64,000 nucleotides of DNA, taken from Pandoraea pneumonica (lineage in GTDB: Bacteria; Pseudomonadota; Gammaproteobacteria; Burkholderiales; Burkholderiaceae). Shown in pieces: positions 10,301-18,008 of this stretch (positions are counted from its first letter, which is position 1; every line of letters starts with the position of its first letter). The notes under the pieces are model-generated. The model had not been told where the DNA came from. It worked only from the letters and a program-made list of their open reading frames with translations, and made no database searches. A program made the position numbers and the translations under genes. The DNA lies in contig NZ_CABPSK010000002.1 in the NCBI RefSeq assembly GCF_902459645.1, positions 372,001 through 436,000 on the forward strand, given 5' to 3'.

Positions 10301-13300
10301 GAAGTGTTGTGCGCCGGGACACTCGCGGACGTGGTGGCGTGTCAGGGCTCGCACACAGGGCGTGCGCTGGCCGACTACGAACGCAACGTTGTGGCACCGG
10401 GGCAGGCCATCGCGGCAAGCCCAGCACGCGCAACGAGCGATGCGGGCATGCCGTTGCAGACCGCGGTCCGTGCCGCACGTGCGCATCGCAAGCCTGCGGG
10501 CGGCGATGCCATTCGCATCGTCAATGCACGAGAGCACAACCTGAAGTCGCTCGATGTGGACATTCCGCGCGGCAAATTCAGCGTGATTACTGGGGTCTCC
10601 GGGTCGGGCAAGTCGACACTCGCATTCGACATCCTGTTCAACGAAGGCCAGCGGCGCTATCTGGAGTCGCTCAACGCCTATGCGCGCTCCATCGTGCAGC
10701 CGGCAGGGCGTCCGGAAGTCGATGCGGTGTATGGCATTCCGCCGACGGTGGCCATCGAACAACGGCTGTCGCGCGGTGGCCGCAAAAGCACGGTGGCGAC
10801 GACGACTGAAATCTGGCACTTCCTGCGCCTGCTGTACGTGAAGCTTGGCATTCAGCATTGCATTCACGACGGTGCACCGGTGACGGCACAGAGTCCCGAT
10901 TCCATCGTGGCGCAGTTGCTGCGCGACCGGCGTGGACAGCACGTCGGCCTGCTCGCTCCGCTGGTCGTGGGCCGCAAGGGTATCTATACCGATTTGGCGA
11001 AATGGGCCAAGGCGCGTGGGCATTCGCACTTACGTGTGGACGGCGTTTTCCTGCCGGTCGATCCGTGGCCGAAGCTCGATCGCTTCCGTGAACACACCAT
11101 CGAGTTGCCTGTCGGCGACGTGGTGATTACGCCTGAGAACGAAGGCTTGCTGCGCACGCTGCTCGCGGCGGCGCTTGAGCAGGGCAAGGGCGTCATGCAT
11201 CTGCTCGCACCGCTCGACGGACTGGGCGATGCGATGACGGCTGAACAACCGGGTGAGGGCGTTGGCGAGATTGAAGTGTTCTCGGTGAAACGGGCGTGTC
11301 CGGTATGTGGCACGAGTTACCCCGATCTTGATCCGCGCATGTTCTCGTTCAACAGCAAGCACGGCTGGTGTACGACCTGCGTGGGCACGGGGCTAGCGCT
11401 CACGCGCGAGCAGCGTGAAGCGTTCGACGACACGGTGTTGGCGCAGGACAATCGCGGGCGTGAGCATTCGCTGCCGTCGGAAGAACAAGAGCCGGAAGGC
11501 GTGGGTGACCAGCCGTGTCCCGACTGTCACGGTGCGCGACTCAATCCGGTGGCGCGCGCGGTGACGTTCGACGAGGAAGCGATTTCCGATGTGGCGCAGT
11601 GGACGGTGACCGATGTTCGCCAATGGGTGCAAGGGCTGCATTTGCATGGCCGCGACGCGAGCATCGCCCGCGATCTGATCAGCGAGATTCAGGGGCGGTT
11701 GGAATTCCTCGAAGAAGTGGGCCTTGGCTATCTGACGCTCGATCGTGCGGCACCGACGCTCTCGGGCGGCGAGTCGCAACGGATTCGTTTGGCGGCACAG
11801 CTCGGCAGCAACTTACAGGGCGTGTGTTACGTGCTCGATGAGCCGACCATCGGTTTGCATCCGCGTGACAACGGCATTCTGCTGGGTGCGTTGCGCAAGC
11901 TCGGCGATCAGGGCAACACGCTGGTGGTGGTCGAGCACGACGAGGACACCATTCGTCGCGCCGATCACATCATCGATATTGGGCCGGGCGCGGGCAAGCG
12001 CGGCGGCACGCTCGTGGCGCAGGGCAGCGTGGCCGATTTGGCATCGCACCCGGATTCGCTGACGGGCAAGTTCCTGGCGCATCCGTTGCAGCATCCGCTT
12101 CAGCCGCGTCGCGAAGTTACCGCACCGAAGAAGGGCGCGGAGGCTGTGCCGCCGAATTGGCTGACGGTGCATGGCGCGACGCTGCACAACTTGAAGAACG
12201 TGACGGCGTCGTTGCCGCTGTCGCGGTTGACGGCGATCACGGGCGTCTCGGGGTCAGGCAAGTCGACACTCGCCCGCGACGTGTTGATGACGAACTTGCT
12301 CGATGCTGTGGGCCGTTCGGTGATGTCGTCGCCAGCGGAGCGTCGCGCGCGCAAGGGAACGGTTCGCCATGCGGTGAAGGCCGACGGCAAGCCGCGCGCG
12401 AAGTCGGAGGTCCCGGCAGAACCGCGCCGCGCCGTGACGCATGCGTGGCATGGTTGCGAATCCGTGACGGGTTGGGAAACCATCGATCGGGTGCTCGAAG
12501 TCGACCAGACGCCCATCGGCAAAACGCCGCGGTCGTGTCCCGCAACGTATATCGGCTTCTGGGACACGATTCGGCGCCTGTTTGCCGACACGCTTGAAGC
12601 GCGGGCGCGCGGTTACTCGGCATCGCGTTTCTCGTTCAATACGGGTGAGGGGCGATGCCCGGCTTGCGAAGGGCAGGGGGTGCGCACCATCGGCATGAGC
12701 TTCTTGGCCGATGTGAAGGTGCTGTGCGATGTCTGTCACGGGCAGCGCTTCAACGCCGAGACGCTGGCGGTGACGTGGCGCGGCAAGAGCATTGGCGACG
12801 TGCTGACGATGGAAGTGGACGAAGCGGTTGAGTTCTTCGCGTCGATGCCGAGCATTGCACACCCGTTGCAGTTGATGCAGGACGTGGGGCTGGGCTACCT
12901 GACGTTGGGGCAACCGTCACCGACGCTCTCGGGTGGCGAGGCGCAGCGTATCAAGCTAGTGACGGAATTGACGAAGGTGCGTGACGACATCACGCGCCGT
13001 GGTCAGAAAACACCGCATACGTTGTATGTGCTCGACGAGCCGACCGTGGGGCTGCATATGGCCGACGTGGCGCGCCTGATCAAGGTGCTGCATCGTTTGG
13101 TCGACGGCGGACACACGGTGGTCGTGATCGAGCATAACCTCGACGTCATTGCGGAAGCCGACTGGATCGTCGACATGGGACCAGAAGGCGGCAAGGAAGG
13201 CGGCACGGTCGTGGCGGCAACGTCGCCGGATGCCCTCACGAAGGTTGCAGCGAGCCATACCGGCGTCGCTTTGCGACCGCTGCTGGCGCAGACGGTGGCG

Positions 13301-13330
13301 AAGGTCGAAGAAGTCGAGTCGGTGAAGTAG
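7337..13330 (+). CDS. uvrA: Double-length excinuclease UvrA (four ABC ATPase modules)
   Basis: The product is 1,997 aa, about twice the usual 940, because two complete UvrA units are fused head to tail. UvrA is the damage-recognition ATPase of nucleotide-excision repair. Four Walker A loops are seen: GPSGSGKSS at about 69, and GVSGSGKST at about 694, 1083 and 1633. Four LSGGE signatures lie at about 540, 893, 1474 and 1864. The C-terminal zinc modules of both halves keep their cysteine pairs (CPTCGGSG...CPDCDG; CPACEGQG...CDVCHG). No motif looks degraded, so both halves may be active. As I recall, similar long forms are annotated in other Burkholderiaceae. A normal uvrA is expected elsewhere in the genome. 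It is monocistronic, with an upstream LexA box and a downstream terminator. Confidence 0.95.
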   Translation: MRTFRRQPSGPEQLDNSSSKPDLSIDPSTDTSADPSANHAIRIRGARQHNLKNLDVDLQTGEMTVVTGPSGSGKSSLVFDTLFAEGQRRYVETFSAYARQFLDRMDRPQVDHVEGVPPAIAIDQTNPVRSSRSTVGTMTELNDHLKLLFARAAALFDRETAQPVRHDTPETIYAELMARTAQGDPRLVVTFPVELPGSVTADEVEQWLSASGYTRVQAEREVVSATGTRKVLDVVADRFRLQNTEKARAMEAIESSLKRGRGRVNVYVLAEEGEPDIWRYSQDLHCPDSDLHYADPQPALFSFNSAYGACEACRGFGRVIGVDLGLVIPDERKTLRGGAIKTIQTPAWKEIQEDLLEYAGKAGIPRDTPWSKLSAEHQQWVIEGDPTWKGEWNKQWYGVRRFFGYLESKAYKMHIRVLLSKYRSYTTCETCGGARLKTEGLLWRLGSKENADAVLPPSQRFMPRGVSWTRAQLEALPGLTMHDLMLMPISRVRQFFDSLTLPSSLLDDALKLLQEEVGTRLKYLCDVGIGYLTLDRQSRTLSGGEVQRINLTTALGTSLVNTLFVLDEPSIGLHPRDMDRIVAAMHRLRDAGNTLVVVEHDPAVMLAADRVIDMGPGPGERGGQIVFDGTPEEVRHADTLTGSYLGGRKHVANASNWRARPVDGETPRLTLSGAREHNLKQIDVEIPLQRLVCVTGVSGSGKSTLVQDILSPALARHFGDPTEAPGAHDELTGAEQLSGVVFVDQSPIGKTARSNPASYVGAFDEIRKLFAAEPVALQRGYNASTFSFNSGNGRCPTCGGSGFEHVEMQFLSDVYLRCPDCDGKRYRAEVLDVKIRRAVPGEAMRELSVSDVLDLTVNEAVKLFSSDRDVLRVLQPIVDVGLEYVKLGQPVPTLSGGEAQRLKLAGFLAEAAQKKTASGQKVAHRGRLFIFDEPTTGLHFDDIAKLMRAFGKLLDGGNSLLVIEHNLDVVRAADWIIDLGPEGGEGGGEVLCAGTLADVVACQGSHTGRALADYERNVVAPGQAIAASPARATSDAGMPLQTAVRAARAHRKPAGGDAIRIVNAREHNLKSLDVDIPRGKFSVITGVSGSGKSTLAFDILFNEGQRRYLESLNAYARSIVQPAGRPEVDAVYGIPPTVAIEQRLSRGGRKSTVATTTEIWHFLRLLYVKLGIQHCIHDGAPVTAQSPDSIVAQLLRDRRGQHVGLLAPLVVGRKGIYTDLAKWAKARGHSHLRVDGVFLPVDPWPKLDRFREHTIELPVGDVVITPENEGLLRTLLAAALEQGKGVMHLLAPLDGLGDAMTAEQPGEGVGEIEVFSVKRACPVCGTSYPDLDPRMFSFNSKHGWCTTCVGTGLALTREQREAFDDTVLAQDNRGREHSLPSEEQEPEGVGDQPCPDCHGARLNPVARAVTFDEEAISDVAQWTVTDVRQWVQGLHLHGRDASIARDLISEIQGRLEFLEEVGLGYLTLDRAAPTLSGGESQRIRLAAQLGSNLQGVCYVLDEPTIGLHPRDNGILLGALRKLGDQGNTLVVVEHDEDTIRRADHIIDIGPGAGKRGGTLVAQGSVADLASHPDSLTGKFLAHPLQHPLQPRREVTAPKKGAEAVPPNWLTVHGATLHNLKNVTASLPLSRLTAITGVSGSGKSTLARDVLMTNLLDAVGRSVMSSPAERRARKGTVRHAVKADGKPRAKSEVPAEPRRAVTHAWHGCESVTGWETIDRVLEVDQTPIGKTPRSCPATYIGFWDTIRRLFADTLEARARGYSASRFSFNTGEGRCPACEGQGVRTIGMSFLADVKVLCDVCHGQRFNAETLAVTWRGKSIGDVLTMEVDEAVEFFASMPSIAHPLQLMQDVGLGYLTLGQPSPTLSGGEAQRIKLVTELTKVRDDITRRGQKTPHTLYVLDEPTVGLHMADVARLIKVLHRLVDGGHTVVVIEHNLDVIAEADWIVDMGPEGGKEGGTVVAATSPDALTKVAASHTGVALRPLLAQTVAKVEEVESVK

Positions 13331-13367
13331 TCGACGTCGTCGCAAGACGGCCGCGTTGCAGAAGGAC

Positions 13368-13400
13368 AAACGGGACGCCAATGGCGTCCCGTTTGCTTTT
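13368..13400 (+). terminator. Terminator after uvrA
   Basis: AAACGGGACG and CGTCCCGTTT arms with a short CCAATGG loop are followed by GCTTTT, 38 bp after the uvrA stop. Confidence 0.8.
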
Positions 13401-13463
13401 CGTGACGGCTCGTCGAATCGCTCCGAGTCACGTCGAATAGGCGGCGATTACCGCCACACCCGA

Positions 13464-14627
13464 TCAGAACTTATGACGCAGGCCTGCGTAGTAGGTCACC
13501 TGATTGTCGTGACCATTCAGGCGCACGCCGGAGCCGCCGGTCCACGACGTGGTCGACGTGCCGAACAGGCCCGACCAATCGCCGTTCACGTGATCGTAAG
13601 CACCGGCCACGTAGACGTCGGTGCGCTTCGACAGGCGGTAATCGAGAATCGCGTAAGCCGTTTGACGCGTGCCGCCGAAGTTGCTTGCCGACGTGTTGTT
13701 GTACATCCATGCACCCGTGAGCGAGAGCGCCGGATTGAAGTTGTACGTCGCGCCCAGCGTCAAGAACTGATCGCGGCGTGCAGCGCTGAACACCGAGCCG
13801 ATCGATGCCGTCGAGCTCGCCGTCGCAGGCGTGCTCATGTTCGTGATCGAGGCGAAATCGACGCCGCCGTTCGTCACGTCGAAGCCCGCATCGCGCTGGC
13901 TTTGCAGATAGTCAGCGTAGAACGTTGCCGGACCAAACGCATACTTCGCACCCAACACCCACAGCTTGGCGGTACGGCTTTGTGTATCGCGCGTTTGTTG
14001 CAACTGCCCCGTCAGCTTCAGGCCATTGCCGTCATACGACAGACCACCCGAGAGCGACGAGCGCGCCGAACCCTGACCCGCGATACCACCCAGTGCGTAC
14101 TGCAAATTCACGCCAATCGCCCCGAACGACTTCGTGTACGTCAGCGCGTTGTTAAAGCGCTGGCCCGTGAGGTACACCTGCCACGAATTCGTCGCCGGAG
14201 CGCCGACAGACAGCGGGTCGACAGCCGACACCGCGAGCAATGCGCCCGTGTACTGACGGCCGATATCCACTTCGCCAAACGCACCCGACAACCCCACGAA
14301 TGCCTGACGCCCGAACAACTGCCCCTGCTGGTCGAAGTTGCCGTTGTTGATCGTGAGACCGTTTTCCAGCACGAAGCGCGCCTTCATGCCGTTACCCAAG
14401 TCTTCGCTGCCCGTCAGGCCGAAGCGGCTGCCCGACAGGAAGCCTTCGCCACCCTGTTGCACGCTGAAGGTCTTGCCGCCTTGCGGGCTGGTGTTGGTCT
14501 GCATGACCACAGCGGCGTCGAGCACGCCGTACAACGTGACGTTCGATTGCGCAAACGCGCTCGGGGCGGCACAGGCGAAGCACACGCCAGCGGCTGCGGC
14601 GATCAGGGAAGGAAGCGGATATTTCAT
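13464..14627 (-). CDS. Gram-negative general porin (Burkholderia OmpC/Opc type)
   Basis: The product is 387 aa from the ATG at 14627 (GGAACTCTC just upstream). The frame extends 43 codons further upstream, but the signal peptide begins here (LIAAAAGVCFACAAPSAFA, cut before QSNVTLYG). The QSxVTLYGxLD start, the LTGSEDLGNGMKARFVLE block, FGRQAFVGL and the terminal HKF are typical of 16-strand trimeric porins of Burkholderiales. It sits 353 bp downstream of the DUF1177 gene on the same strand. That gap is long, so it probably has its own promoter, although it could serve peptide entry for the neighbouring operon. Pore selectivity unknown. Confidence 0.93.
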   Translation of the reverse strand: MKYPLPSLIAAAAGVCFACAAPSAFAQSNVTLYGVLDAAVVMQTNTSPQGGKTFSVQQGGEGFLSGSRFGLTGSEDLGNGMKARFVLENGLTINNGNFDQQGQLFGRQAFVGLSGAFGEVDIGRQYTGALLAVSAVDPLSVGAPATNSWQVYLTGQRFNNALTYTKSFGAIGVNLQYALGGIAGQGSARSSLSGGLSYDGNGLKLTGQLQQTRDTQSRTAKLWVLGAKYAFGPATFYADYLQSQRDAGFDVTNGGVDFASITNMSTPATASSTASIGSVFSAARRDQFLTLGATYNFNPALSLTGAWMYNNTSASNFGGTRQTAYAILDYRLSKRTDVYVAGAYDHVNGDWSGLFGTSTTSWTGGSGVRLNGHDNQVTYYAGLRHKF

Positions 14628-14980
14628 GAGAGTTCCGGTCGGTCTTGAATCACGAGAAATAGACGGGGCCATGGCATGCGTGCTGGCCCTCGATACAAAA
14701 AATTGACGCAAAAACGCCCCCGCGCTCTCGTGCACTAGGCAAGAGAACGACGTCATGTCGTCGCAGAGGAGCCACTCGACACAGGTCCGGCGCAGTCGCC
14801 GGTGAACCGGTTGTGTCAGGGCATTGGCGGCAGTTAGGCACGTCGCGCGGGTTTGTGACCCGTTGCGGCCGTGTCGCGGTTCAGCCTGTCGCCTTGGAGA
14901 AAAGGTAGGCGGCTCGATTCATCACGAGCCACCTTGCACTACCGGCAGCCTTTAGCAGCTTTACGCAGCTTTACGCAGCT
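14628..14980. other. Intergenic region between porin and DUF1177 gene
   Basis: 353 bp without a convincing gene. It should hold the porin promoter and leader. A 63-codon open frame on the minus strand (14650-14841) has no ribosome site or recognisable features. The only clear structure is the run of 10-mers at its right end, listed separately. Confidence 0.5.
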
Positions 14981-14984
14981 TTAT
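14951..14984. repeat. Tandem 10-mers forming a three-frame stop cassette after the DUF1177 gene
   Basis: GCAGCTTTA(C/T) is repeated three times at 14955, 14965 and 14975. On the minus strand each copy carries a TAA, at spacings of 10 and 10, so all three frames are closed at the 3' end of the DUF1177 gene. Its own stop is at 14981-14983. Confidence 0.7.
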
Positions 14985-15922
14985 GCCGCCTTTTGCAGCA
15001 CCGTCATCGGGCCATACAGTTCGAGCAGTCGTGCGTATTCCGTCTCGCTGTAGAAGTCGCACTGATAGCGCTGACGATCGGTGTACTGAATCGCCACTTC
15101 CACGCAGAAACGCACGGCTTCAGCGATATCCACTTCATGGCTAGCGCTGCCGCCGCTACCGGCCACAGCCGCTTGCGCGGTGATCGGCACGCCCACCACC
15201 GGGGCTTCGGTCGCCACGGTCGGCTGCATGATGCTGTTGATGTGATACAGGCCGTTGTCGTAGTCGGTGATGTCCTGCGTCGTGAGCGGCATCACGCGCG
15301 GCAGATGCCCCGTCGTCTGCTGCATGATGTTGAGCAGACTGTCCGACACGCGCAGCAGATAGCCCTGCTTGGACGTCGGCGTAATCGCAAACCCGCGCTC
15401 GTTGAACACGCGATTGCCCTTGCTCGTATCGACCGAGAGGATGGCGTCCATGGCCGGGTCGACTTCGAGCTGGTTCATCGTCGCCGAACTGCACGGCATG
15501 CCCATGAAGTCGACCGGCTGACGCGGCGTGATCGGTGCGTCCGTGCACAGGTGCGTGGTGACGATGACGTCGCCCTGCAACGTGTCGCCACGTGCGCGCA
15601 ATTGTGCGAGCTTCAGGCCGGCGGCGATGACAGCCGTTGCGCCATCGGCATCCGACACTTGTGCAATCCGGTCCGGACGGGCACCGATCGCGCCGTTACG
15701 GCCGATCAGGCCCAGCGTCGGGGCCGTGCCGCCGGCGGTTTTGCCCGCGGCGCCCGGCACCACGATCTTGATGAAATCGGCCACGCGATCTTCGGTCACA
15801 CGCTCGACGGCGACCGTCACGCCAGCGTCGGCGTAGGGCGCGAACAGCGCGACGATGTCGTCGCCGTTCACGCTCGGCAGGTCGATGAGCTCATAGACCG
15901 CCAGAGTTTGCTGCAATGCCAT
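14981..15922 (-). CDS. DUF1177 family protein
   Basis: The product is 313 aa, the full length of the DUF1177 family as I recall it. The function is unknown. There is no signal peptide or membrane segment. The sequence has an alpha/beta look with conserved stretches such as DAPITPRQPVDFMGMPCSSATMNQ, SVDTSKGNRVF and THLCTDAP. The D/H/C-rich motifs could form a catalytic or metal site, which is inference only. It is last in a leftward run IclR - OPT transporter - class V PLP enzyme - peptidase E - DUF1177, 58 bp after pepE. A role in the same peptide or amino-acid pathway is therefore likely. Confidence 0.8.
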   Translation of the reverse strand: MALQQTLAVYELIDLPSVNGDDIVALFAPYADAGVTVAVERVTEDRVADFIKIVVPGAAGKTAGGTAPTLGLIGRNGAIGARPDRIAQVSDADGATAVIAAGLKLAQLRARGDTLQGDVIVTTHLCTDAPITPRQPVDFMGMPCSSATMNQLEVDPAMDAILSVDTSKGNRVFNERGFAITPTSKQGYLLRVSDSLLNIMQQTTGHLPRVMPLTTQDITDYDNGLYHINSIMQPTVATEAPVVGVPITAQAAVAGSGGSASHEVDIAEAVRFCVEVAIQYTDRQRYQCDFYSETEYARLLELYGPMTVLQKAA

Positions 15923-15980
15923 GTTTCTGTACCTCTTGAATCCGTTTATTGCGAGTTGACGCCGTGCAGTGGTGCCGACG

Positions 15981-16694
15981 TCAGATCGATGCGAGCGCGA
16001 ACGTGCTGCCCGTCGCGATCTTGTCGATGGCGCCGCCTTGCTTGAAATACAGCGCGTCGAATTCGCCCAGCACCGTGGCGTTGTCGCCTTGCACGTGCAG
16101 GGCGGTGCCTTCCGGAATGCCGACGACGCGCTCGTCCGGGTTGATCCCGAGGTACTCGGCCAGACGCTCTTCGCGCGATTCGCCGTTGTGACCTGCCGGC
16201 TTGCCGCTGATGAAGTGCGGGTTCACTTGGAACGGAATCAGGTTCAGCGCCTTGAGCGTGGGCGGCTCGACGATCGGCATGTCGTTGGTGGTGCGGATGG
16301 TCGGGCACACGACGTTCGAACCGGCACTCCAGCCCACATACGGCATACCGCCGTTCACGCGCTCGCGAATCAGGCCGACGATGCCCGCGTTGTACATGCG
16401 ATCGAGCAGCGCAAACGTGTTGCCACCGCCCACAGCAATCGCTTCGGCTTGCTCGACGGCCGCGCGCGGATCCTTGTGGTGATGAATCGATTCGAGTTCG
16501 TAACCGAGACGTTCGAACACCGGCTTCACGCGCGACTCGTATTCGTCGTAACTGAACGTAATGCCACCGGCGTACGGCACGAACAGCACGCGCTTGGCGC
16601 GGCCTTTGAGCAGGGCGTGCAGTTGATCGTCTGCATGCTCCAGATAGCCCAGATTGCCCTTGCGGGAGCTGCTCATCATCAGAATTTGTTTCAT
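15981..16694 (-). CDS. pepE: Dipeptidase E (S51 family)
   Basis: The product is 237 aa, normal for alpha-aspartyl dipeptidase. PepE is a cytosolic serine peptidase that cleaves Asp-Xaa dipeptides. The nucleophile elbow GWSAGSN and the preceding GGNTFALL motif are present. The N-terminus reads MKQILMMSSSRKGNLGYLEH. It lies between the DUF1177 gene (58 bp) and a class V PLP enzyme (56 bp), all on one strand, so it is probably cotranscribed with the OPT transporter. The combination suggests that short acidic or unusual peptides are imported and split. Confidence 0.9.
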   Translation of the reverse strand: MKQILMMSSSRKGNLGYLEHADDQLHALLKGRAKRVLFVPYAGGITFSYDEYESRVKPVFERLGYELESIHHHKDPRAAVEQAEAIAVGGGNTFALLDRMYNAGIVGLIRERVNGGMPYVGWSAGSNVVCPTIRTTNDMPIVEPPTLKALNLIPFQVNPHFISGKPAGHNGESREERLAEYLGINPDERVVGIPEGTALHVQGDNATVLGEFDALYFKQGGAIDKIATGSTFALASI

Positions 16695-16750
16695 GGCTTA
16701 TGCCTCGTCGAGAGAATGAAGTGACGGATCAAAGATGACTGAAGGACGGA

Positions 16751-17941
16751 TCACGAACGCTTGTCGAGCAATTCGCGAATCAGAGCCACCGCCCGGTCGA
16801 TTTCCTGCTCGGAATTGAAATAATGTACCGCCAGACGCGCCATGCGCTCGATGTTGAAGCGCTTGAGAATCGGCGTGGCCATGAAGTGACCGGCTTCGAT
16901 GATGACACCAGCGGCTTCCAGATGCGCCACGATGGCGTCGGCTTCGAGGCCCTTCACGTTGAACGGCACCAGGCTCAATCGTTGCTCGACCTTCGACGGC
17001 CCGTAAATCTCGGCGCCCGGCAACGTCTGCAATTGTTCGACGGCGTAACGCGTGAGTTGTTGTACACGGGCGTAGATGTCGGCCATGCCCAGCGACTGAG
17101 CGAAGGCGATCGCTTCGCCCATGCCGAGAATCGACGGCACGATCGGGCAACCAGCTTCCAAGCGCTTGGCAGTGGGCGGCAACGAGAGTGCACCCGAGGC
17201 GTCGATCGATGCATTCCACCAGCCGATCAATGCCGGACGCAGTTGCGTGATGAGCGCTTCGCGCACGTACAGAAAGCCGCTGCCTTCCGGGCCACGCAGG
17301 GCTTTACGCCCGCAAGTGGCGAGGAAATCGCAGCCGAGCGCGCGCACGTCGATCGGCACCATGCCGACGGTTTGCGTCGCGTTGATCAGCGTCCAAACGT
17401 TGCGCTCGCGCGCCAGCGCACAGATCGCGTCGATGGGTTGCAATGCGCCCGTCACGTTCGGCAGATGCGCCATCGAAATCAGTCGCGTGCGCGGCGTCAG
17501 ATACTTCGCCAGCGTGTCGACTTCCATCACGCCATCGGCGTTGGCGGGCACGACGACGACTTTCACACGACCTTGTGCCTGCAATTGCAGCCACGGGGCC
17601 TGATTCGAAATCATCTCGAAATCGGAGAGCACGACTTCGTCGCCGTCTTGCCAGTCGATGCCAGCAGCGACGAGGCTGATGGCTTCGCTACCGTTTTTGG
17701 TGAAGGCGATTTCCGACGCGTTGGCGCCAACGAAGGCTGCCGTGGCGGCACGCACTTGCTCGACACGCGCATACGTCTCGCGACGGAAGGCGGGCAGGTA
17801 CGGGCCGGTGCGAGCGGTCTCGTTGAGATACGCGGTCATCGTGTCGACGACACAGCGCGGTGGCACCGAGGCGGCGGCGTGATCGAAGTAGACGAGGCCG
17901 GGCGCGAGTGCGCTCTCGGCGGTGATGCGATTCAGATCCAT
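16751..17941 (-). CDS. Class V fold PLP-dependent enzyme with Asn in place of the PLP-binding Asp
   Basis: The product is 396 aa and resembles the cysteine desulfurase / isopenicillin-N-epimerase branch of fold-type I class V enzymes. Visible motifs are FDHAAASVPP, FTKNGSEAISLV, SMAHLPNVTGALQPID (the His expected over the PLP ring) and the Schiff-base Lys in CGRKALRGPEGSGFLYV. In this family the residue that pairs with the pyridine nitrogen is Asp (VDATQSVG in IscS). Here the aligned stretch reads INATQTVG, codon AAC, so it is Asn. It lacks an obvious desulfurase active-site Cys loop. Context with an oligopeptide transporter and PepE suggests amino-acid rearrangement, racemisation or beta-elimination. 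The substrate is unknown. Confidence 0.8.
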   Translation of the reverse strand: MDLNRITAESALAPGLVYFDHAAASVPPRCVVDTMTAYLNETARTGPYLPAFRRETYARVEQVRAATAAFVGANASEIAFTKNGSEAISLVAAGIDWQDGDEVVLSDFEMISNQAPWLQLQAQGRVKVVVVPANADGVMEVDTLAKYLTPRTRLISMAHLPNVTGALQPIDAICALARERNVWTLINATQTVGMVPIDVRALGCDFLATCGRKALRGPEGSGFLYVREALITQLRPALIGWWNASIDASGALSLPPTAKRLEAGCPIVPSILGMGEAIAFAQSLGMADIYARVQQLTRYAVEQLQTLPGAEIYGPSKVEQRLSLVPFNVKGLEADAIVAHLEAAGVIIEAGHFMATPILKRFNIERMARLAVHYFNSEQEIDRAVALIRELLDKRS

Positions 17942-18008
17942 CGAACTGTCCTACGGGGGTGAGACAAAGACAACGGGCGCGCACTGCAAACGTGCGCGCC
18001 ACTCGAAA

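Noticed and set aside
7289-11029. 1,246-codon open frame on the - strand opposite uvrA
   Set aside because: It is a mirror of uvrA codons in GC-rich DNA. It has no domain-like segments and no ribosome site.
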